Positions 26,148-33,322 of a stretch of DNA of 64,000 nt are shown piece after piece. This stretch comes from JALZKA01 sp963717635 (lineage in GTDB: Bacteria; Actinomycetota; Thermoleophilia; Solirubrobacterales; 70-9), in contig OY970347.1 of NCBI GenBank assembly GCA_963717635.1, positions 1,426,001 through 1,490,000 of the forward strand. Reading direction: 5' to 3'. Below the pieces are notes generated by a model. The model saw only the letters and a program-made list of their open reading frames with translations, did not search any database and was not told the DNA's origin. A program made the translations under genes and the position numbers. Position 1 is the first letter of the stretch. Each line of letters opens with the position of its first letter.

Positions 26148-27021
26148 CCGGTGGCACGATCACGCGCAGCGCCGCCGGCAGCACGCGGACGGTCGCGGGA
26201 AGCTCGGCGATCGGGTCGCCGTCACCGTAGATCGCGAATTCCCGGTCCGCGGTGATCTTCAACTCCGCACAACGGTGGACGGAGACGTCGGGCCTGTCCA
26301 CGTGCTTGCCCTTGAACACGTCGGGCAAGCCCCGCAGGAACCGGGTCTTGGGGCCGTCGGCGATCGCGACCACGTCCAGCAGGCCGTCATCGAGACGGGC
26401 GTCGGGCGCGATGAACATGCCGCCGCCGTAGGCCTTGCTGTTCGCCGCGGCAATCGTGTACCCGACGACCTCGAGCTCCACGCCGTCCAGGCTGAGGGTG
26501 AATCGCGCCGGCTTCCAGGCCGCCAGCGCCTTCAGGGCCGCGTACGCGTAGACGAGCGGTCCGCGGACGCGCGACTCGTTGGCGATCCGATTGGCCTCGG
26601 AGTCGAAACCGCAGCTGGCGATGCAGAGATACCGGGCGCCGTTGACCTCGCCGACGTCGACGTCTCGCGTCTTGCCGGCGGCGATCATGCCGGCTGCCTC
26701 TTCGACGTCGGGCGGGATGCCCAAGACCCGCGCGAAGTCGTTTCCGCGCCCTCCCGGGATGATCCCCATGACAGCGCCGCTGTTCGCCAGCTCACCGCCG
26801 ACCTGCCCGACCAGGCCGTCGCCGCTCATCACGACCACGCGATCGCCGCGTTCAGCAGCGAGGCGCGCCTCGCGCCGCCCGTGCTCGATGCTCTCGGTCA
26901 GAACCTGCTGGACTTCGATGCCGCCGTCCGCGAGCGCGGCAACGGCGGTGTTCACCAGCTTGCGCGTGCGGCCGCCTCCGGCCGACGGGTTGACCAGCAG
27001 AGTGTGCGGGACGTCGCTCAC
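26134..27021 (-). CDS. Diacylglycerol kinase/lipid kinase (YegS/DgkB family)
   Basis: The protein of about 295 residues has the DAGK catalytic fold: LLVNPSAGGGRTRKL at the N-terminus, VMSGDGLVGQVGGEL, and IPGGRGNDFARVLGIP. It phosphorylates diacylglycerol or a related lipid and sits before murT on the same strand. GTG 27021 is preferred over TTG 27030: TAGCCT (minus, 27035-27030) is eight bases upstream of it and the sequence then starts close to the conserved region. The 3' end overlaps the murT reading frame. Confidence 0.88.
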   Translation of the reverse strand: MSDVPHTLLVNPSAGGGRTRKLVNTAVAALADGGIEVQQVLTESIEHGRREARLAAERGDRVVVMSGDGLVGQVGGELANSGAVMGIIPGGRGNDFARVLGIPPDVEEAAGMIAAGKTRDVDVGEVNGARYLCIASCGFDSEANRIANESRVRGPLVYAYAALKALAAWKPARFTLSLDGVELEVVGYTIAAANSKAYGGGMFIAPDARLDDGLLDVVAIADGPKTRFLRGLPDVFKGKHVDRPDVSVHRCAELKITADREFAIYGDGDPIAELPATVRVLPAALRVIVPPDGGV

Positions 27022-27029
27022 AGGCCGCA

Positions 27030-27035
27030 AGGCTA
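27030..27035 (-). promoter_or_regulatory. Candidate -10 element of the lipid kinase gene
   Basis: TAGCCT on the minus strand lies eight bases before GTG 27021 and would drive the lipid kinase-murT-methyltransferase-gatD operon. Confidence 0.45.
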
Positions 27036-27058
27036 TTGCGGGGCCGGCCGCCTCAGAA

Positions 27059-27117
27059 ACCTGTCCCTACCGGGAAGGCCAACATGCTTTCGCGCCTAGC
27101 GTCGCTCAAGAGATCCC
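27059..27117 (+). repeat. Dispersed ~60-base repeat, copy C
   Basis: The core CGCGCCTAGCGTCGCTCA is identical to copy A. On the minus strand it supplies the last residues and the TAG stop (27098-27096) of the methyltransferase gene, so that C-terminus (SLERR) is repeat-derived. Confidence 0.7.
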
Positions 27118-27767
27118 TGCCGCCCGACCCAATACGTGCCGGAGCCCGCGCCACCGGCGACGTGCTGCGTCACGCCGCGCTTGGCGAAGCCGCGCGAGAT
27201 GACGGCATCCGGAGTGAAGAACGGCGTCTCCGGCCCCCAGCTCGCGGCGACGACCACGAAGCCGCCAGGGCGCAGCACGCGCGCGACCTCCGCGAAGAAG
27301 ACCGGCATGTTGAGCTGAACCACGAGGTCGAACGAGGCGGCGGGCCACGGCAGGGCGGCGGCGTCGGCGACCTTGAACGCCATGCGGCCCTCCGGGTCGA
27401 GGCCGACCTTGGCTTTTGCCCTCGCGATCATCTCCTCGGAGACATCGACGCCACGCACCCTGGCCTGTGGGAACTCGCGCGCGACGAGCAACGCGGCGGC
27501 GCCGGTGCCCGTGCCCAGGTCGAGAGCACGCTCCGGGGCGGGGGATACGTGCAGAAGCCCGGCGGCAAGCGCGGCCAGGTGGTCGCTGGATCCTGCCCCG
27601 GTGCGGTCATCCCAGCCGTGGGCCGCTCGGTCGAAGAAGCGACGCATGGGGGCCTTGAGGACGGGCCAGAGCCAGGGCGCGCGGGCGACGGTTGCATTGA
27701 GCGCACGGCCGGTGACCCGGATGCGTGCCGGGGTGGGACGCGCCTCCTGGTTGTCCGGCCTGTTCAC
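27096..27767 (-). CDS. SAM-dependent methyltransferase (UbiE-like)
   Basis: The 223-residue class I methyltransferase has motif I ALDLGTGTGAAALLV, VDVSEEMIARAKAK, and DAAALPWPAASFDLVVQLNM, as in UbiE/COQ5-type and other Methyltransf_11 enzymes. It is a single gene divergent from the secreted cyclophilin, and its end runs into repeat copy C. The substrate is unknown. The GTG start has no obvious ribosome-binding site. Confidence 0.83.
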   Translation of the reverse strand: MNRPDNQEARPTPARIRVTGRALNATVARAPWLWPVLKAPMRRFFDRAAHGWDDRTGAGSSDHLAALAAGLLHVSPAPERALDLGTGTGAAALLVAREFPQARVRGVDVSEEMIARAKAKVGLDPEGRMAFKVADAAALPWPAASFDLVVQLNMPVFFAEVARVLRPGGFVVVAASWGPETPFFTPDAVISRGFAKRGVTQHVAGGAGSGTYWVGRQGSLERR

Positions 27768-27792
27768 GCCGCCATCATCGCAAGCGGCCGGA

Positions 27793-27798
27793 TAGCCT
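27793..27798 (+). promoter_or_regulatory. Candidate -10 element of the cyclophilin gene
   Basis: TAGCCT lies seven bases before GTG 27806. It supports that start over the longer frame from 27725, which has no signal-sequence logic. Confidence 0.45.
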
Positions 27799-27805
27799 TC
27801 CGCGC

Positions 27806-28462
27806 GTGCGGGCTGCCCTCACAGCGCTATCGCTCGCCGCCGTGTTCGTGCTCGGAGCCTGCGGTGGCGATGGCAAGGAGGGTGCGACGACAACCGCCGT
27901 TGACGAGGTCTGCGAAGCGGCGACGATTTCCGAGCCGAAACAGGTCGAAATTGACCCGCCGCCCGGCAAGCCTTCCGCCGACAGGCTGACCGCCGTCGTC
28001 GATACGAGTTGCGGCAGCTTCGAGATCGCGCTCGACACGAAGGGGAATCCGAAGACGACGGCCTCGTTTGAGCATCTGGCGGAGGTCGGCGCGTATGACA
28101 ACACCCTCTGGAATCGGATCGTCCCCGGTTACGTGATCCAGGGGGGAGACCCGAGCGGCACCGGCAGCGGTGGACCGGGGTACTCCGTGGATGAGCCGCC
28201 TCCGCCCGACGCCGCATACACACAAGGGGTTGTCGCGATGACGAAGACCGAGGCAGAGCCGCCGGGACGCTCAGGGAGCCAATTCTTCGTCGTCACGGCA
28301 GTCGATGCGGGGCTTCCGGCTCAGTACGCCATCGTGGGGCAGGTCACGACCGGATTCGACGTGGTCAAGACGATCGACGGATTCGGTGACCCACAATCCG
28401 GCGACGCGGGCACGCCGCTGGAGCCGGTCGCGATCAACTCGGTCACGATCGAGGAGGGGTGA
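27806..28462 (+). CDS. Lipoprotein peptidyl-prolyl cis-trans isomerase (cyclophilin)
   Basis: The 218-residue protein has a signal sequence with lipobox VLGAC, then a cyclophilin domain: NTLWNRIVPGYVIQGGDPSGTG, QGVVAMTKTEAEPPGRSGSQFFV and YAIVGQVTTGFDVV. The conserved SQFFV is present; the first-strand motif reads LWNRIVPGYVIQGG where FHRVIPGFMIQGG is usual. It would assist folding of exported proteins at the membrane surface. The GTG start is supported by the signal sequence and the upstream TAGCCT. Confidence 0.9.
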   Translation: MRAALTALSLAAVFVLGACGGDGKEGATTTAVDEVCEAATISEPKQVEIDPPPGKPSADRLTAVVDTSCGSFEIALDTKGNPKTTASFEHLAEVGAYDNTLWNRIVPGYVIQGGDPSGTGSGGPGYSVDEPPPPDAAYTQGVVAMTKTEAEPPGRSGSQFFVVTAVDAGLPAQYAIVGQVTTGFDVVKTIDGFGDPQSGDAGTPLEPVAINSVTIEEG

Positions 28463-28507
28463 GCCCTGGCGGGCGAGCCCGACCTCTCGCCGAGACGGTT
28501 CGAGGCG

Positions 28508-29341
28508 GTGGCGTCCGGCGGCAATGTCCTTCGCGGCGAAGCTTCGGGCTCGGGTCCCGTGATCGTCCAGGCGCACGGGATCACGGCGGCGCGCAAGTAC
28601 GTGACCCACGGGTCGAAGCTGCTCCAGCGCCGAGGCTTCACCGCCGTGCCCTACGACGCCCGCGGGCATGGTGAATCAGACCCGGCTCGCGGGGACGGGG
28701 GGTACACCTACGCCGAGCTCGCCCGCGACATGGGCGCGGTGGTCGATGCGCAGTCCCCGGACGCTTCGGTGGTCCTCGCCGGCCACTCGATGGGAGCGCA
28801 TACGGCTGCGGCATTCGCCCTGGCCAGGCCGGGCCGCGTCGCCGGGCTCGTGGCGATCGGACCGTCATCAAGAGGCCAGCCGCCCGCGCCCGAGACGACG
28901 GCGTACTGGGACCGCCTTGCCGATGCGCTCGAGCGGGACGGGGTGGATGGCTTCGTCGCCGCCTACGACGACGGGACGCACGACCCGGCGTGGCGTGACG
29001 TCGTGCTGCGGCTCGCACGCCAGCGGCTCGAGCTGCACCGCGACCTCCGGGCGGTCGCTGCGGCGCTGCGCTCGACCACTCGCTCGCTCCCGTTCGAGGG
29101 GATCGAGTCGCTCGAGTCGCTGGCCGTGCCGGCGCTGATCGTCGCGAGCCACGACGATGCCGATCCCGGGCATCCCTACGCGGTCGCGGAGGAATGGACC
29201 CGGCGGATACCGGAGGCGCGGATGGTCAGCGAGGGGGAGGGGGAGTCGCCGCTCGCGTGGCAGGGCGGCAAGCTCTCGCGCGAGATCGCCGCGTTCTGTG
29301 AGGAGCCAGGGGTTAAGGAGCGACTGGGGAGCGCTGGCTGA
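28508..29341 (+). CDS. Alpha/beta-fold hydrolase
   Basis: The 277-residue hydrolase has an oxyanion-region HGIT near residue 23, YDARGHGESDPA, the nucleophile elbow GHSMGAH and a late acid region (LIVASHDDADPGH). The exact C-terminal His is not clear. GTG 28508 is the first standard start. The frame continues upstream with sequence that looks like part of the domain (SPRRFEAVASGGN), and a CTG at 28466 has GAGGAGGGG just before it, so translation may start there. The substrate is unknown. Confidence 0.8.
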   Translation: MASGGNVLRGEASGSGPVIVQAHGITAARKYVTHGSKLLQRRGFTAVPYDARGHGESDPARGDGGYTYAELARDMGAVVDAQSPDASVVLAGHSMGAHTAAAFALARPGRVAGLVAIGPSSRGQPPAPETTAYWDRLADALERDGVDGFVAAYDDGTHDPAWRDVVLRLARQRLELHRDLRAVAAALRSTTRSLPFEGIESLESLAVPALIVASHDDADPGHPYAVAEEWTRRIPEARMVSEGEGESPLAWQGGKLSREIAAFCEEPGVKERLGSAG

Positions 29342-29353
29342 CGGCCCTCGCGC

Positions 29354-29373
29354 CTGCTTTCACGCGGAAGCAG
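29354..29373 (+). repeat. Short palindromic repeat, member 1
   Basis: CTGCTT and AAGCAG arms frame TCACGCGG. It belongs to the same loose family as the elements at 29381, 30556, 30942 and 32255, whose best member is a perfect seven-base inverted repeat. Confidence 0.45.
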
Positions 29374-29375
29374 AA

Positions 29376-29398
29376 GTGCAGCTTTGCATGGAATGCAC
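29376..29398 (+). repeat. Short palindromic repeat, member 2
   Basis: GTGCA and TGCAC arms enclose GCTTTGCATGGAA. The inner GCTTTGCATGGAA matches the members at 30556 (minus strand) and 30942, but the outer arms have diverged. It is upstream of the decayed SnoaL gene. Confidence 0.5.
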
Positions 29399-29416
29399 GC
29401 ATCCCGTAGAGGGCGG

Positions 29417-29422
29417 GATACT
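29417..29422 (+). promoter_or_regulatory. Candidate -10 element of the decayed SnoaL gene
   Basis: GATACT lies nine bases before the ATG, with GCGGRCG just before the start codon, exactly as in the intact SnoaL gene at 32.2 kb. Confidence 0.45.
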
Positions 29423-29431
29423 GTGCGGGCG

Positions 29432-29715
29432 ATGTCGGAGGAGAACGTAGAGATCATCCGCGACGGCGTCCGAACCTTCTGGCGGACCTGGTTTTCGGCC
29501 TGGGAGAAGGCCACGTTCGAGTAGGAGGAGTTCATCGACGCCGGAGACAGCGTCGTGACAATCCTCAGTCAGCACGTGCGCGGACGGGTCAGCGGATCGA
29601 GTTGGACTGGAAGTCCTACGGCCAGATCTGGACGGTCCGCGACGGCAAGATCGTCCGCGTCGAGTTTGTTCACAATCGCGGGGAAGCCCTCGAAGCTGCC
29701 GGGCTGTCGGAGTAG
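29432..29715 (+). pseudogene. Decayed SnoaL-like (NTF2-fold) gene
   Basis: The frame opens MSEENVEIIRDG, the hallmark start of a SnoaL-like family with an intact copy at 32.2 kb. It meets a TAG stop at 29522, continues as recognisable coding sequence (EEFIDAGDSVVTIL), then resumes in another frame as WTVRDGKIVRVEF and ends GEALEAAGLSE. With an in-frame stop, a frameshift and a total length of only about 95 codons against the 134 residues of the copy at 32.2 kb, it is a pseudogene with a probable internal deletion. Confidence 0.75.
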
Positions 29716-29775
29716 GCCTCCTGCTATGGAGTGATCGCGCACCAGCGCGTTTTTCTGGCGCCCGTTACGACCTAC

Positions 29776-30516
29776 TCAGTTCGCCGACGCCGACTCGTAG
29801 AGCGTTTCGATGTCGCGGCCGAAGCGGTCCTCGAACGCAGGGTCGGGAGCCCCGTCGGTCTGGATCACGTAGAGCCGCGAGCCGACCACGAACCCGGCGT
29901 GGAAAGCCTCGACCGGCCTTACGTCGGGTGGCAGCTCGCCCCCGGTCGGCAGGTGGTGCGCCGCCGCCGAGTCGGGGATCCCGTCAAGCTCGTACTCCAC
30001 CGGGGACACGAGGCAGAACTTCGTCGCGCAGGGCTGCTTTAGATCCTCCTCATGCAGTCGGTCCCGGGCATCGATCGCGCCCTCCATCGAGTCGAACTCG
30101 GCCGCGACAATGCGGACGTTCCGCTCCTCGTCGGGGTTCTCGAATTCGGCGCCGGCGGCAGCCTGGAAGCCGGCGTCCTCGAGCTCGGCCACGAGGTCCT
30201 CGAGCGAGGTGTCCTCCGGGATCACTGGGCCCTGGACGATCATGTCCGTGGCGTTGTCCCACTCGTACTCCTGGAACGGCTTGTGGCCAAGCTCGTTCGC
30301 TGTCGGCAATGATGCGAGTAGGTCCGCGGGCTTGACAGCCGCGTCCTGCTCGTCATCGCCGCCACAGGCCCCGAGCGCGATCACGGCCAGGGCCAGGATG
30401 AGCGCAACCATGCAGAGCGGCGGAGCGCCGGCGAATCGCTGCGTTCCTCCCCGTATCCCAATCCTCGACGCCATTGCGACGCTGCGAGCATCCCACACTC
30501 CGGGTGTTGCGTCCAT
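29776..30516 (-). CDS. Putative lipoprotein of unknown function
   Basis: The 246-residue frame has a membrane segment MVALILALAVIALGACGG with lipobox-like LGAC, then about 190 residues of acidic extracytoplasmic domain with two cysteines (CATKFCLV). I do not recognise the family. ATG 30516 has AGGAG just upstream; ATG 30474 is an alternative and gives a more usual distance to the lipobox. It lies alone on the minus strand between a decayed gene and the tRNA remnant. Confidence 0.7.
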   Translation of the reverse strand: MDATPGVWDARSVAMASRIGIRGGTQRFAGAPPLCMVALILALAVIALGACGGDDEQDAAVKPADLLASLPTANELGHKPFQEYEWDNATDMIVQGPVIPEDTSLEDLVAELEDAGFQAAAGAEFENPDEERNVRIVAAEFDSMEGAIDARDRLHEEDLKQPCATKFCLVSPVEYELDGIPDSAAAHHLPTGGELPPDVRPVEAFHAGFVVGSRLYVIQTDGAPDPAFEDRFGRDIETLYESASAN

Positions 30517-30555
30517 GACTCCTGTCACAGTCGGGCTCGGGGCCACCGGGACATT

Positions 30556-30574
30556 CGCTCTCCATGCAAAGCGG
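30556..30574 (-). repeat. Short palindromic repeat, member 3
   Basis: On the minus strand it reads CCGCTTTGCATGGAGAGCG, the inverted-repeat element of 30942 with one G-T mismatch in the stem. It lies about 40 bases upstream of the lipoprotein start. Confidence 0.55.
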
Positions 30575-30784
30575 GCATCTCGCCAGCACGTTTCGAGAGC
30601 CCGCTCTGGACGACGAGGAGGAGTCCCTCCGTCCCTTCGGCTCGCTGTCGCCTTGCGCGAGAAGCAGAAGGGCACTGGACGCGCTGGGTACGGCCTCAGA
30701 TCGGGCACCGGCAGGCGCAGCGGAGGCGGTTGCGATACTCAGCGGAGCGCAGGGAAACCGATCAGACGCAGGCATTTTTTCGAA

Positions 30785-30826
30785 TGGGCGCGGCTGGTTT
30801 CGAACCAGCGACCTCTCGCGTGTGAA
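30785..30826 (-). tRNA. 3' half of a tRNA-Val (CAC), integration scar
   Basis: On the minus strand the sequence reads an anticodon loop TTCACAC (anticodon CAC), a 3' anticodon strand GCGAG, a five-base variable loop AGGTC, a perfect T-arm GCTGG/TTCGAAA/CCAGC, the 3' acceptor strand CGCGCCC and discriminator A. No D-arm or 5' acceptor partner exists upstream; the sequence diverges within the 5' anticodon stem. Such a 3' half is what site-specific integration of an element at a tRNA gene leaves behind. The intact tRNA is not in the window. Confidence 0.75.
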
Positions 30827-30869
30827 GCGGTGGCGCCTCAGGCACGGATGGGCGTCGTTCGGCGCCATC

Positions 30870-30905
30870 GGATGCGTGTGGATATGTGGATGTATGCGGA
30901 TATGG
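30870..30905 (+). repeat. Imperfect 18-base tandem duplication
   Basis: GGATGCGTGTGGATATGT is followed directly by GGATGTATGCGGATATGG, agreeing at 14 of 18 positions. It is AT-richer than its surroundings. Its role is unknown. Confidence 0.55.
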
Positions 30906-30928
30906 GCACCAGAACGCGGCTGGTGCCC
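30904..30928. repeat. Nine-base hairpin
   Basis: GGGCACCAG (30904-30912) and CTGGTGCCC (30920-30928) form a perfect stem with a seven-base loop. There is no U-tract on either side. Confidence 0.5.
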
Positions 30929-30941
30929 AATGAGAGTCGGC

Positions 30942-30961
30942 CCGCTTTGCATGGAAAGCGG
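30942..30961 (+). repeat. Short palindromic repeat, member 4 (best copy)
   Basis: CCGCTTTGCATGGAAAGCGG is a perfect seven-base inverted repeat around GCATGG. It is the clearest member of the family and lies about 95 bases upstream of the frameshifted secreted-protein gene. Confidence 0.6.
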
Positions 30962-31056
30962 AAGTCTCGACAACCCGCGTGCAGAGGAGTAGCCTCGTTT
31001 GAGCACGGTTGCGGATTAGGTGACGGGACGCGCCGATCTAGGGAGAGGAGCCATTC

Positions 31057-31742
31057 GTGGCTATGGGGATCGGGCAGCACCTTCGGGGGGAACGTCGTCG
31101 CCTACGTCGCCCTGTTCTTTGCACTTGGCGGGTCGGCCTACGCGGTCACCAAGCTCGACAGGAACAGCGTCAGGTCCAAGCACATCGTCAATGGCCAGGT
31201 GAAGTCGCCGGATGTGAAGAACAACGGCATCACCGGGACTGATGTGAACGAGTCGAGCCTGGGCGAGGTTCCGAGCGCCGGCGACGCGGACTCGCTCGGC
31301 GGCACTGGTGCCGACTCCTACGCGCAGAAGGGGTCGGATGCGTGGCAAGCGCTGGAGCTGAATCAGGGTGACCCCGCATGCACGTGGAACAACTTCGGCG
31401 CGGGCAACAACCCCGCCGCCTACTTCCGCGATCCGAGCGGCGTCGTCCAACTCCGGGGACTCGTGAAGATGGTTGGAGACGAGTGTGATGTCGTCGGGTT
31501 TCCCGGGGGACATGGTCGTTGGGTCGCTGCCGGCGGGCTATCTGCCAGAGACCCGCTCCCACTTCCCGGCGATCGCCAACGACAAGCTGGCCAGGGTGAT
31601 CATCCAGGCGAACAGTGCCCAGCCGACCAGTGCGGTTACGTTCCAGTACCCGCTCACAACGGAAGCCGACGCCAAGCAATTCCTGACCCTCGACGGGATC
31701 AGCTTCCGCTGCGGACCGGCGGGGCAGGAAGGGTGTCCGTAG
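31057..31742 (+). pseudogene. Secreted repeat protein gene with two frameshifts
   Basis: GTG 31057 follows a GGGAGAGGAG ribosome-binding site. Reading MAMGIGQHLRG, the frame must skip one G of a six-G run near 31085-31090 to continue as NVVAYVALFFALGGSAYA, a signal-anchor typical of an abundant actinobacterial secreted family. Asn/Val-rich short repeats follow (NSVRSKHIVNGQVKSPDVKN). A second shift at the five-G run near 31505-31509 leads to the C-terminus ending CGPAGQEGCP. Both shifts correspond to one extra G. It is either a recent pseudogene, homopolymer error, or slippage-controlled; the function is unknown. Confidence 0.65.
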
Positions 31743-31822
31743 GGCCAAGCCGCCGGGCCGCCGACCTAGCAAGGACTACCGCTTAGGACGAGGACCGAAA
31801 GCGCTGCTTGTCGTCCGAAGCG

Positions 31823-32227
31823 CTAACTCTGCGACGCCTCGGCAGCCTCGATTGCCTCATCAAGCGTCGGAAACGACGTCCAGCGGTCCGCGAGTCCATC
31901 CCTGAAATGAAAGGCGTGGTGGAAGGTCAACCGGACCTCGGCGCCGCTGCCCCTGCCTTTCGCATGGAGGTCCAAGATTGCGCCGACGACATCGCCTCGG
32001 TCAACGAGCTCCCGTGGCTCGGCACGAAAGAACTCCCACGCCTCGAGAAGGGTCTCCCGAAAACGCCTCAGACCATCTCTGCCACGGTATTCGGGATCGA
32101 AGTCCGGAAAGACGCCGCTGAGAGTGAAGACGACATCGGGACCGAACATGTCGAGCCACTCGTCGGCCTCTCCGGAATTGAAGAGCGCGTAGGCCCGCCG
32201 CACCCGCTCCACGTTCTCCTGCGACAT
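31823..32227 (-). CDS. SnoaL-like/NTF2-fold protein
   Basis: The 134-residue NTF2-like protein begins MSQENVERVRRAYALFNSG and has the cone-fold pattern of SnoaL-like proteins, with an acidic pocket region (EWLDMFGPDVVFTL) and a C-terminal FRDGLADRWTSFPTLDEAI strand/helix. Members may be isomerases, hydrolases or binding proteins; no substrate can be given. ATG 32227 is preferred over upstream starts because the paralogue at 29.4 kb aligns there and GATACT lies nine bases before it. Confidence 0.8.
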   Translation of the reverse strand: MSQENVERVRRAYALFNSGEADEWLDMFGPDVVFTLSGVFPDFDPEYRGRDGLRRFRETLLEAWEFFRAEPRELVDRGDVVGAILDLHAKGRGSGAEVRLTFHHAFHFRDGLADRWTSFPTLDEAIEAAEASQS

Positions 32228-32236
32228 CGTCCGCGG

Positions 32237-32242
32237 AGTATC
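32237..32242 (-). promoter_or_regulatory. Candidate -10 element of the SnoaL gene
   Basis: GATACT on the minus strand with a nine-base gap to ATG 32227, matching the arrangement at 29417-29432. Confidence 0.45.
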
Positions 32243-32254
32243 TCGCGATTCATT

Positions 32255-32273
32255 CCGCTTTCCACGCAAGCGG
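32255..32273. repeat. Short palindromic repeat, member 5
   Basis: CCGCTT (32255-32260) and AAGCGG (32268-32273) flank TCCACGC. It is upstream of the SnoaL start, as member 2 is upstream of the decayed paralogue. Confidence 0.5.
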
Positions 32274-32415
32274 CACTTTGGCTTCGCGCGATCTGCAGAA
32301 CGACGACCGCACCGAGCGAGGCGACTGCAGCTCGTTAGGACGAGGGCAGATCACCGAGGTGGAACACTTGCCTGCGCGCGACGCACGGCTCGCGCCAGGC
32401 TGGCGTGGCGGGCGG

Positions 32416-33321
32416 TCAAGCGTTTCCGCAAGCGGCGCAGTGCTCGGTGCCGACACGCCTAGGTTGTTGGCAGCGCGAGCATTCAGACACCACAAGCCGA
32501 CCGCATCCCTCGCAATGGTGACCGCCGCGGATCGGGAAGCCACAGAACGGGCATTCGCCCTTTCGCACCCGTCGAGCAGGCACCCGCCGGGCGAGGTAGC
32601 GCTGCAGCGCAACGAAGGCAGCGAGCGTTAGCGCAATGCCAGCAAGCGAGATGGCAAGCGGACCGGTCTCCGAGAACTCCACGTAGTTGCCGACGTAGTC
32701 GCCCGCCATCACGAGCGCCACGACGCCCGATGCCCCGATCCAGGCGTAGATCGCGGGTAAATACCGAGAGCGCCGACGCCGCATCCGTCCCAACAAGTAA
32801 TAGGCCGATCCGAGCATCGCGATCAGCAGAGCTAGCCTGAGCGCGAACGTCTGGCGATCATGAGCGCGCTGGTCGCTTCGCCGCTCCTCGCTGAGGGACT
32901 CTTGGGCCTCGCCCGCAGCCGGTGCCGTCTCATTGGCGCTCGCCCGAGCGGTGTCCACGCGGCCCTCGGCCTCCGCGAGCGCCTCCTGAGCGGCGATGTA
33001 GTCCTGCTCCAGACCGGCTGAAGGCTGACCGGCGTCAAGCGCCGTCCGATAGGCCTCACGGGTGAACTCGACCTCGTCCTGCGCAGCCCGCGCCTCGCGT
33101 TTGGCGTCGAAGAGTTCCCGATTGGCGGCTTGGTGTGCTGCGATTGCCGCTCTCTGGGACTGAGTGGCCTCCACCGTGACAGCCCCGTCCTCGGCGCCCA
33201 GGTCGTCGACCCGAACGTGCGCCCAGACGGCGCCGATCGAGATGAAAACCGCGAGGACGACCGCGAGGAGCTTCTCGCCCGCCGTAACCTCGATGTCCTC
33301 CACAGCGACTCGGGTGCTCAT
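32416..33321 (-). CDS. Four-helix membrane protein with external coiled coil and C-terminal zinc ribbons
   Basis: The 301-residue protein of unrecognised family has helix 1 at about residues 16-34, a charged Ala/Glu-rich coiled coil of about 120 residues, and three further helices (about 160-180, 188-212 and 220-242). A basic linker RRVPARRVRKGE leads to a C-terminal double zinc ribbon with four pairs: CPFC, CEGC, CSRC and CAAC. The predicted topology puts the coil outside and the ribbons inside the cell. Its start is one base after the stop of an HTH regulator gene, so they form a two-gene unit. Confidence 0.75.
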   Translation of the reverse strand: MSTRVAVEDIEVTAGEKLLAVVLAVFISIGAVWAHVRVDDLGAEDGAVTVEATQSQRAAIAAHQAANRELFDAKREARAAQDEVEFTREAYRTALDAGQPSAGLEQDYIAAQEALAEAEGRVDTARASANETAPAAGEAQESLSEERRSDQRAHDRQTFALRLALLIAMLGSAYYLLGRMRRRRSRYLPAIYAWIGASGVVALVMAGDYVGNYVEFSETGPLAISLAGIALTLAAFVALQRYLARRVPARRVRKGECPFCGFPIRGGHHCEGCGRLVVSECSRCQQPRRVGTEHCAACGNA

Positions 33322-33322
33322 T

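Larger units (their letters stand above)
30517..31056. other. Gene-free accessory region with repeats and a tRNA scar
   Basis: This 540-base stretch contains no credible protein gene. It holds palindromic repeats at 30556 and 30942, a 3' tRNA-Val remnant (30785-30826), an imperfect 18-base tandem duplication (30870-30905) and a strong nine-base hairpin (30904-30928). Open frames crossing it in several frames read through the tRNA remnant and are not convincing. Confidence 0.6.

Noticed and set aside
30564..30992. 142-codon open frame crossing the tRNA remnant
   Set aside because: It reads straight through the tRNA half and two palindromic repeats; its segment WFRTSDLSRVKR is a typical false translation of tRNA sequence.
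30110..31786. 558-codon plus-strand open frame
   Set aside because: It joins antisense lipoprotein sequence, the tRNA remnant and part of the frameshifted secreted gene; only the part after about 31090 is coding-like, and it leaves the right frame again near 31509.
31783..32347. Direct repeat TTAGGACGAGGRC on both sides of the SnoaL gene (31783-31795 and 32335-32347)
   Set aside because: A 13-base match with one mismatch is not far from chance over this distance, and no terminal inverted repeats or transposase accompany it.
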